A stretch of 64,000 nucleotides of DNA, taken from contig JASANG010002574.1 in the NCBI GenBank assembly GCA_030248215.1, forward strand, positions 186,001 through 250,000. Direction: 5' to 3'. The notes beneath the pieces were generated by a model. It searched no databases. It was not told the origin of the DNA and was given only the letters and a program-made list of their open reading frames with translations. The DNA comes from Enoplolaimus lenunculus (taxonomy: Eukaryota > Nematoda > Enoplea > Enoplida > Thoracostomopsidae). Both the position numbers and the translations under genes were made by a program. Below are positions 57,065 through 64,000 of this stretch, piece after piece. Position 1 is the first letter of the stretch. Each line of letters opens with the position of its first letter.

Positions 57065-57203
57065 TGGCCCATGTTACTTTTATGGCCGTCTGATTTTTTG
57101 TTAGTACTGTAAATGAGTACTTTTCAATTGTAATTATGACTTTGGTTGTAGACCATATTTTTGCTTAAGCTTATGCTTAGGAATATGCTTAACATATTGG
57201 CCG
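57065..57203. mobile_element. Family B-like element, degraded
   Basis: ggcccatgttacttttatgg at the left; gcttaacatattggcc at the right; very short core. Confidence 0.6.
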
Positions 57204-57685
57204 AAATCGTTAAAGATTATTTACGACATCAACTTCCGCCAAAATTTTCTAGCGCAAACATCTAAAACCGTGCGTAGTAGGAAATTATTAATCTTTTGTC
57301 AAATGTTCAAAAAAGTTTAGAGGAAAATTAAAACTGAAAAATATGTTTTTTAGAAAATTGGTGTTAATAAAAATTGTGCATTAATCAAACTATTCATATT
57401 ATTAAAGCTGGAACGCCCCACATACGTATTTTGGACATTGTTCCAAACACAGAAGTAAACAAACTTTCGCCATTATTGTTATGCAAAAGGATTTTTGAGA
57501 ATAGATTCATTGATATGGTCTAATTTATTTCGTACGGAACCGACTCGATTCTTGTTAGGTGTTATAAGCTGTCTTTATTCAATCGAAACAAACCAATGTA
57601 TGTTAACACCTTCGAAACATTATTGACTGTAATGTTGAACAAACCATCTTTGACTTGAGTTTAAGCGAGAACGATGAGGTCAAAT

Positions 57686-57857
57686 TTTAGAACTCAAAAT
57701 TTTGAGTTGCTTCAATCCGTTCTGAATTAATTACTCAACTCACGCAGAGTCAACTCAACTCAGAGTAAGAATCAACTCAACTGAGACGAACTGATATAAA
57801 TTCAGAAATAACCAACTCGCTAGCTGAATTGACTAATCAACTCATTGAAACTTACAG
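57686..57857. mobile_element. Family C element, 5' truncated
   Basis: Begins inside C at tagaactcaaaattttgag and ends cttacagtg followed by TA. Confidence 0.75.
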
Positions 57858-58070
57858 TGTACATTATAAATATCTATTTTTTCAAAACGTTTAGAGTAAC
57901 ACTTGAGCAAATAAGCACGGTATTAATAAACGAAACCTATTTCTATGCTACGGACGTTTATAGACGTATCTGCGATATACAGTAGCGGACACCATTAGCG
58001 TCAATTGCTAACTGCTTCTACACGACGGTTCAGCGACAGGTTTCGTAACTGAAATACAAACAACATCGTC

Positions 58071-58286
58071 ATGACAATAATATTTAGAGGCCCGTACCTA
58101 AAAGGAACCCAGGGAAACACAGACTCTGCAAGATATCACAAGACTTTTGACAGTGGTTCCGGCAATTTATTTTTGGGGGGTGTATGTCTAAAACAAACGT
58201 TATACCATAAAAAATACGACATACCTGCAGCATATAAAATGTACTTCCATCTCGAGGAAGCATTTATGCGCAAAATTAGTAAATAA
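58071..58286 (+). CDS. Small open frame, unassigned
   Basis: A 71-codon ATG frame with non-repetitive composition (GPYLKGTQGNTDSARYHKTF, YDIPAAYKMYFHLEEAF). No signal peptide, domain or splice context is visible. It could be an exon or chance. Confidence 0.15.
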   Translation: MTIIFRGPYLKGTQGNTDSARYHKTFDSGSGNLFLGGVCLKQTLYHKKYDIPAAYKMYFHLEEAFMRKISK

Positions 58287-58319
58287 TATATATTTTTGGT
58301 TCCAGTTTGCGGAGAAAGC

Positions 58320-58351
58320 AATATATATGTATATATAAATATAAATATATA

Positions 58352-58382
<31 letters not shown>
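58320..58382. repeat. TATA and ATTT microsatellites
   Basis: atatatgtatatataaatat followed by about eight TATT/ATTT units. Confidence 0.9.
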
Positions 58383-58960
58383 AATTGCGCTTGGGTGCAA
58401 AAATAGCAAAATGTATTTTTTCTAACATATGACTTTTAATGTATAACATTAGAAACCCTTTGAAAAATTTGTTTTTTTCTACACCTTCCGTACATCTGTA
58501 AAGTAAAAAGTATTGAACAACCACTAATACATGCGAGTATTTTACGATGCATTTTGCCACATTTTTTGACTATTTCTAAACGCTTTTAATATGAAAATCT
58601 GCTGATGCTGCTGCTGTTTCGCGTTTTAGTGCATTTTTAGAAACAAATTTTTCAATTTTGGCTTTTCATTTTTTAAAAAACTTACAATTTTTGAACTTGG
58701 ATTTGACGTCGTTAATATGTATTTTTTTGTGTTGTATTGTGTTTGAATAAACTTATATTATTTAATAATAAAGACGATTGGTAATTTTTGTTTATTTTGT
58801 TAATTGATTAAATGTTTTCGAAAAAACTCTGAATAAATTATTATTATTATTATTATTACGTTGGCTCGTTTTACGTTTATGGATATATACTTTAATATTT
58901 ATTAATATTTGGTTTTTTTGAGAGATTTAAAAACAAATAAATGTTACAGTTAATATCGCG
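58383..58960. other. Unassigned AT-rich stretch
   Basis: Contains a short ATT microsatellite at 58839-58857. No gene. Confidence 0.35.
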
Positions 58961-59211
58961 CACCGTAAAATGCAGTTAATTGATTTTAACTCAAAATGAG
59001 TTGAATCCACTCACAAGTCTGAGCTCTGAATTAGGTCTTTCAAATATCAGAATTCTGAAATGCATGAATTCATTCTGAGCTAATTAGTGAACTCACCCGG
59101 AATTGAATCAGCTCAGAGAAAGTTAATATCAACTGTTATTAACTCAGAATTTACAAGAAATAACAAATTTTTTCTCTGCGTTGATTGATCAACTCATTGG
59201 AATTTACAGTG
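58961..59211. mobile_element. Family C element (cluster copy 1)
   Basis: 251 bp; ends caccgtaaaatgcag and aatttacagtg. Confidence 0.8.
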
Positions 59212-59390
59212 CGTTGACTTTGGATTAATATGCTTTTTATGAAAACCAAGGGTAAAAGTGCTATTTTTAGGTTTAAACAATATTAATACTAAACAGCAAT
59301 TTTATATTGGGTTTCGTGATATCAGTTGTTAACACTTGCATTTAAGCCTAGAGAAATAGTTAACCCAATGAGTAATATATACCTACTGTA

Positions 59391-59570
59391 TATTCCAATG
59401 AGTCACAGACGGAAAGTTAGTTATTTCTTAGTTAATAACAGAAAACTTTAACTCACTACGAGTTGAGTTAACTCCGGGTGAGTTGTTCACTTAACTTAAA
59501 TTTAGTTGAATGAACTCACAATTCTGAATTCTGATAGTCCTAACTCAGTGTGGGCGATTCCGCTTTTTCA
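59391..59570. mobile_element. Family C element, partial (cluster copy 2)
   Basis: Left end degraded (tattccaatgagtcacag); the right part stops at ctcagtgtgggcgattcc and passes into a segment that is repeated near 59330 (ttgcatttaagcctaga), so flanking sequence was duplicated too. Confidence 0.7.
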
Positions 59571-59634
59571 TATTGGGTTCCGGAGAACCAGTTGTTGAAA
59601 TTTGCATTTAAGCCTAGAACCCAATGCGTATATC

Positions 59635-59887
59635 ACAGTAAATTTCAATGAGTTAATTAATCAAGAGTCAGACGGAAAGTTAGTTATTTCCTAGTTAGTA
59701 ACAGAAAACTTTAAACTCACTACAAGTTGAGTTGATTTTCACTCCGAGCTGAGCTGACTCCAAGTGAGTTGTTTAATTAACCCAAATTCAGTTGAATGAA
59801 CTCAGAATTCTGAGTTGCGACAGTCGTATCGCAGACAGAGCGATTCAACTTATCCTGAATTTAAATCAACTCACTGAAATTTAAAGT
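59635..59887. mobile_element. Family C element (cluster copy 3)
   Basis: Ends cacagtaaatttcaatgag and ctgaaatttaaagta. Confidence 0.75.
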
Positions 59888-59888
59888 A

Positions 59889-60126
59889 TATATTCAGTGA
59901 GTTGATTTTAACGCAGCGTGAGGTGAATCCGCTAAGAAACCTGAGCTCTAGTTTGTCTTTCAAAACTCAGAATTTTGAACTCATTGAACTCGTTCTGAGT
60001 CAATTAATCAACTTACCAGGAACTCAAATCAACTCAGAGCAAGTTGATGTTTCCTGTGATTAACTCAGAAATATCCAGAAATGACGCTCTGTGAGTTGAT
60101 TAATACAAGTCATCGGAATTTACAGC
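59889..60126. mobile_element. Family C element (cluster copy 4)
   Basis: Opposite orientation to copy 3 and separated from it by only a base or two. Confidence 0.75.
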
Positions 60127-60143
60127 GTAATACACTTGTCATG

Positions 60144-60391
60144 CACTGTAAATTCCAGTGTGTTGATTTTAACTCAGAATGAGTTGAATTCACTCAGAAG
60201 ACTGAGCTTTGAATAAGGTCTTTCAGAACTCAGAATTGTGAATTGATTGAACTCATTCCGAGTTAATTAATCAACTGACCCAGAATTAAATCACCTCAGA
60301 CTGAGTTAATGTTTACTGTTATTAACTCAGGAATCAGAAACAACTAATTATCAGTCTTAGTTGATTAATCAACTCATTGGAATTTACAGTG
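60144..60391. mobile_element. Family C element (cluster copy 5)
   Basis: Ends cactgtaaattccagtg and aatttacagtg; 248 bp. Confidence 0.85.
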
Positions 60392-60458
60392 TGGACAAAA
60401 ATTGAACCGCAAATAGTTATATAGGTTTGGTAAATAGTTTTATCTGATCATAATAGTA

Positions 60459-60670
60459 CACTGTAAATTCCAATGAGTTGAATAATCAACTTAGCTAGCG
60501 AGTTAGTTATTTCTGAGATAATAACAATAAGCTTTAAATTCCCTCTGAATTGAGTTGATTTTTACTCTCGAGTTGAATTAACTCACAAATCTGAATTCTG
60601 ATAGTCCTAACTACAGACTGAGTAATTCAACTCACTCTGAGTTAAAATCAACTCACTGCAATTTACAGTG
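60459..60670. mobile_element. Family C element upstream of the PAN-like gene (cluster copy 6)
   Basis: 212 bp with TA on both sides (60457-60458, 60671-60672). Its right end lies 46 bp before the ATG at 60717, so promoter sequences are likely within or beside it. Confidence 0.85.
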
Positions 60671-60716
60671 TATATGGCTTTCCAAGTGAATAATTCACGT
60701 TATATGTATCACTAAA

Positions 60717-62559
60717 ATGGACCTTGTAAATAAATTATTACCATCATTGTCGTACATTTTGCTAATTACAATTTTGTCAGCGCAGTTTCAATTTATTGCA
60801 TTAGAAGCAGCGAATGTCGTTTCGTATCGTTGTCCCGTACCGGAAGCTGACATTCCAACAGTACAGAGTAAGCTTTAAGGTTTTAAACCAAAGAATATAG
60901 TTTTATTGGCAAAAATCACAGTGAGTTGATTTTTAACCGAGTTGAGTCACTCAATCTGAGTTAGGACGTTCAGAACTCAAAATTTTGAGTCAATAAAATT
61001 CACTCTGAGTCAACTATTCAACTGACACAGAATCAACAAAATTCACAGTGGAAATCAACTAAGCCCAGAGTGAGTTAATGTTTACTGTTATTTACTCAGA
61101 AATATTTAACTGTATAGCTCAGTTAATTAATCAACTCATTGGAATTTACAGTGTAATTAATTTTTAAAAAAACTACTGAAACTAGTTCTACTGTGCAAGT
61201 CCAAGTTGGTATGAAAAACAAGTTCTCGGACAAAACACTATTGAATATATACGAAATGTTTACTTTAATAGCTGTTCACATTACACTGTAAATTCCAATG
61301 AGTTGGTTAATTTACTCAGAGCGAGGATTAATTGTTTTCGGTTACTTCTGAGTTAATAACAATAAATAAATATTAACTCACTCTGAGCTGATTTATTTCC
61401 GGGTGCGCTGATTAATTAAAAGTAAGTAAATCAATTAAGAATTCCGAGTTCTGAAACACCTAATTCAAAGCTCAGACCGCTAAGTGGATTAAACTCATTC
61501 TGAATTAAAATCAAGTCACTGAAATATAAAGTGTAACAAATCATTTGTTAAGTTTTCTTCATTCCTACAAAACATTTTCAACAAAAATGTTTGTTAACCC
61601 TTTCACTCATAGAGTATACTATGAGCAACTAAATACAATAATATACGAGCAATACACACACTGTGAGCAGTGTTTAACATTTATAACATATATGCGCAGT
61701 ACAAAATCTTCACAAGCCGTGAGAGCTAACTCGGGCTCGAGCGTCACGCTCCTATAGCTCAGTGGTCATTGTAAACGCCTCCCTCCCGTAAGACTGGGGA
61801 TCGAATCTTACCGTGAAATTACATCTTATATGAAATCGAAAATATTCTTGTGAGAAAGGGTTAATGAAAAAATTCTTACTTAGTATCTTTAAAATAGAAA
61901 AGCGCACTGTAAATTCCAGTGAGTTGTTTTAATTCAGAATGAGTTGAATCACTCAGTCTGAGTTAGGACTATCAGAACTCAGAAATTTGAGTTGATTCAA
62001 TTCATTCTGAGTTAATTAAGCATATCACCCATAGTCAACTCAACTCACAATGAGAATCAAATCAACTCAGAGTGAGTTAAAGTTTTCTGTTATTAACTCA
62101 GAAATAATTAACTTTCCGTCTGAGTTGATTAATTAACTCATTGGAATTTACAGTGCGTTTAAAATAGCGTTTTATTTTTTGACACGTTTTCTTAATTTTA
62201 ATTTTGGGTTTTAATAAAATATCACAAAATTCTACCACGTTTGACTTTTATTCTGCAATTTTAAATAATTAATTTTTTCAGAATGCAAATGGCGTCAATT
62301 TGAAGGCAATCGAGCCTTGAATTTTTGGACTCCAGCCATACGAGGTGTGTCAATTTGTGTCGCCGAAACCCGAGATCGAGCCCAATGTCGCCGGTTGTGT
62401 GAAACACTGCAACCAGGTTGCGCTGCGATCCATTGGTGTGCAACATCGTGCGTCCTGTACAACTGTCGACTCCTTACTCAATCGTCAAATGGGCCAAAAC
62501 AGTTGTCACTCATCGAACCGATTAATGATATTTATTTTGAAGAAATTGAAAATTGTTAA
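60717..62559 (+). CDS. Secreted PAN/Apple-like protein, two exons
   Basis: Exon 1 (60717-60867) starts MDLVNKLLPSLSYILLITIL, a signal peptide or signal anchor, and ends at GTAAGC. Exon 2 (62282-62559) follows TTTTTTCAG; phase 1 on both sides gives a lysine codon at the join. The product is 142 residues. The second exon holds the core CRRLCETLQPGCAAIHWC, then SCVLYNC: the C-3-C, C...C, aromatic and C-L arrangement of PAN/Apple domains, which bind proteins or carbohydrates outside the cell. Ten cysteines follow the signal. The protein ends IYFEEIENC with no membrane anchor. The 1.4-kb intron is almost entirely made of C elements and one D element, and another C copy starts 25 bp after the stop. 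The splice model is strong; the domain name is moderately sure. Confidence 0.75.
60910..61153. mobile_element. Family C element (cluster copy 7)
   Basis: Begins about 43 bp after the exon 1 donor; left end diverged (aaatcacagtgagttg). Intronic. Confidence 0.8.
61284..61533. mobile_element. Family C element (cluster copy 8)
   Basis: 250 bp, TA on both sides. Intronic. Confidence 0.85.
61598..61860 (+). mobile_element. Family D element, divergent copy
   Basis: 263 bp between TTAA sites (61594-61597, 61861-61864), so length and target are conserved although much of the interior differs from the other copies. The plus strand keeps tagctcagtggtcattg (a textbook box A start) and ggatcgaatc (box B). 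The sharing of boxes across divergent copies suggests that the tRNA-like part is maintained. Confidence 0.85.
61905..62155. mobile_element. Family C element (cluster copy 9)
   Basis: 251 bp; ends cactgtaaattccagtgag and aatttacagtg. Its right end is about 125 bp before the exon 2 acceptor. Confidence 0.85.
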
Positions 62560-62584
62560 ATCGCTGCGATGAATGCAGACATTT

Positions 62585-62816
62585 GCACTGTAAATTCTAA
62601 TGAGTTGATTAATCAATCCCAGCTAGCGAATTGGTTAATTCTGAATTAATATCAGTAAACATTAATTCACTATGAGTTGAGTTGACTTTGGGTGGGGTGG
62701 ATAATTAACTCTGAACCAATTGAATCAACTCAAAATTGTGAGTTCTGATTGTCCTAACTCAGACGGAGTGATTCAACTCATTCTGAGTTAAAATCAACTC
62801 ACTGAAATTTACAGTG
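62585..62816. mobile_element. Family C element (cluster copy 10)
   Basis: Starts 25 bp after the PAN-like stop codon, so the 3' UTR probably runs into it. Confidence 0.85.
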
Positions 62817-62818
62817 TG

Positions 62819-62819
62819 C

Positions 62820-62850
<31 letters not shown>
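62819..62850. repeat. ATT microsatellite
   Basis: About nine ATT units directly after the C element. Confidence 0.95.
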
Positions 62851-62959
62851 TGAAATTACAATTTTTTTATTGTTTTTGCAATATCTGTCGGATAGCATCT
62901 TGTTTGTGCATGCCACGTAGACCTTTGGTTATGATTGCTCAGACTTAGGTACACTTAAA

Positions 62960-63225
62960 CACAGGCTTAAACATAAAAAGCTTAGGCTTTGGTATAACCA
63001 TTTCCTAAACCTAAGCCTTAGCGTGGCGCTATACTTTTGACGACGTCCCGTATCAGTCCGGCATCGTCCAACAACGCCGGTGTATTGACGCTTGGCACAG
63101 TGTATCAATTTGTAAACCAGTGATTTTAAAGGCGCGGCGTCGCTGAGCGTCTACAGACGTCGCCGGACGACGCCACTAAAATCCCCGGTAAGGACAGCGC
63201 CGCACGACAAGTACAGCGCCACCTT
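62960..63225. mobile_element. A remnant followed by family H element
   Basis: A short hexamer remnant (62965-63020) leads into tggcgctatacttttgacg, an H terminus; the other H terminus, agtacagcgccacctta, ends near 63225. Confidence 0.6.
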
Positions 63226-63497
63226 AAACCTTTGAGGGGGAAATGTTGAAGAGTTGGATTCACAGTATCTGTCACCATATATTGAGAGACCTTAATCTTA
63301 ATCTGAGACTTATCCGCACTCTTCAAAAATTTACCCACTTGTAAATCGTGTGTCCACATTTTGGCCAATGTAAATACTTTTAGGGGCGCAAAAGTGGACT
63401 CAGCATTTTGCGAAGCCTTTACAACCGAGTGTAAAAGTTAAACGGCTAAAAAGACACGCAAAGGTTATACTTTAACGCAAGTTCCGTAGAAAAATAA

Positions 63498-63756
63498 TGC
63501 TGGGTTCCCGTTACCAATTGTGCGCTTGGTACCTGTTTTGTCACCTACCCATAGCAGGAAGTAGAAACAACTTATATGGGCTACGAGCAGACATCTTGAC
63601 GCTACCCATACAGGTAGGTCAGTATTTCGAAAACCTAGCTATGCGTAACATTTTATTTGCTGTTGGTATCCATATGGGTAGCAAAATAGTGTGTATCGCT
63701 ATGGGCACAGTGACAAAACAGGTTCCAAGCGCGCAATTGCTAACGTGAACCCAGCA
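63498..63756. mobile_element. Family K element with TAA target duplication
   Basis: 259 bp, TAA on both sides (63495-63497, 63757-63759). Ends tgctgggttcccgttacc and ctaacgtgaacccagca. A long arm runs through gtgcgcttggtacctg and its counterpart ggttccaagcgcgcaatt. Confidence 0.85.
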
Positions 63757-63931
63757 TAAGACACTTATAAAAGTCATATGGGGACCATATTTATTTTTTG
63801 TTGGTATCCATATGGGTAGCAAAATAGTGTGCATCGCTATGGGCACAGTGACAAAACAGGTTCCAAGCGCGCAATTGCAAACGTGAACCCAGCATAAGAC
63901 ACTTATAAGTCATATGGGGACCATATTTTAA
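63662..63931. repeat. Tandem duplication of 138 bp across the K right end
   Basis: The segment from gttggtatccatatggg through the K right arm and into downstream gacacttataagtcatatg occurs twice with period 138. The copies differ by a few bases, e.g. two extra A in the first aaaagtcatatg. Confidence 0.9.
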
Positions 63932-63989
63932 GATATTAGGATTAATTAATAATCACTAAAAAATGACAAATTCTATTTTTCATTTTGAA

Positions 63990-64000
63990 CACTGCAAAAA
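63990..64000. mobile_element. Probable start of a family E element, cut by window end
   Basis: aacactgcaaaaa at the very end matches the E terminus CACTGCAAAAA. Only 11 bases are visible. Confidence 0.35.

Noticed and set aside
1-64000. CRISPR array, operon or prokaryotic origin
   Set aside because: Spliced genes, AATAAA signals and MITEs show eukaryotic DNA; the repeats lack unique equal-length spacers.

Overview
This AT-rich eukaryotic window is almost certainly from a nematode with a repeat-rich genome. Three things point there: interstitial arrays of TTAGGC, the nematode telomere hexamer; two intact genes built from the nematode CPG4-type six-cysteine repeat; and small exons with nematode-style TTTTAG or TTTCAG acceptors. 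The species cannot be named from the sequence. No rRNA, true tRNA gene, CRISPR or prokaryotic feature was found.

Genes. I can support seven gene models, one of them partial, and all but the partial one encode clearly secreted or extracellular proteins. From left to right: a two-repeat CPG4-type protein (4916-5623, +); a four-repeat CPG4-type protein (12807-13982, +); a small two-exon secreted protein (17744-16041, -); a candidate terminal exon (about 21248-21068, -); a two-exon secreted protein with an acidic Ser-rich repeat domain and a Lys-rich tail (27901-24324, -); a two-exon secreted Lys/Arg-rich protein (32758-31091, -); a mosaic matrix protein with NIDO, mucin-like, EGF and VWA modules, pieced together from eight phase-consistent exons (50700-39600, -); and a two-exon secreted PAN/Apple-like protein (60717-62559, +). 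Several genes place the signal peptide alone in exon 1, followed by an intron full of mobile elements. The secreted, cysteine-rich or highly charged character of the set suggests matrix, eggshell, cuticle or secretion proteins rather than a metabolic cluster.

Mobile elements. Most of the rest is small non-autonomous terminal-inverted-repeat (TIR) elements. I assigned letters to the families: A and B (GGCC-ended, 8-bp target duplications, core of TTAGGC-like hexamers); C (TA target, about 252 bp, packed with GAGTT/AACTC motifs); D (TTAA target, piggyBac-like ends, carrying a tRNA-like Pol III promoter); E, F and H (E and F with TA targets, H probably TA); G and K (TTA/TAA targets, Harbinger-like); J (CAGGGTGCAAC ends, hAT-like); and I, L, M, N, O and P (repeated but less defined). 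Nested insertions are common (C in A, F in A, A in E, D in I, K in A). No transposase gene is visible.

Layout. 1-4.5 kb: repeats. 4.6-17.7 kb: CPG4 genes and a small secreted gene among A, B and C copies. 17.8-24.2 kb: repeats, a long GTT microsatellite and a GC-richer unassigned tract. 24.3-32.8 kb: two charged secreted-protein genes. 32.8-39.6 kb: repeats. 39.6-50.7 kb: the mosaic matrix gene, whose introns hold a 300-bp telomere-type array and many inserted elements. 50.7-58.9 kb: repeats. 58.9-62.8 kb: a very dense C cluster around and inside the PAN-like gene. The right end carries K and probably the start of an E copy.
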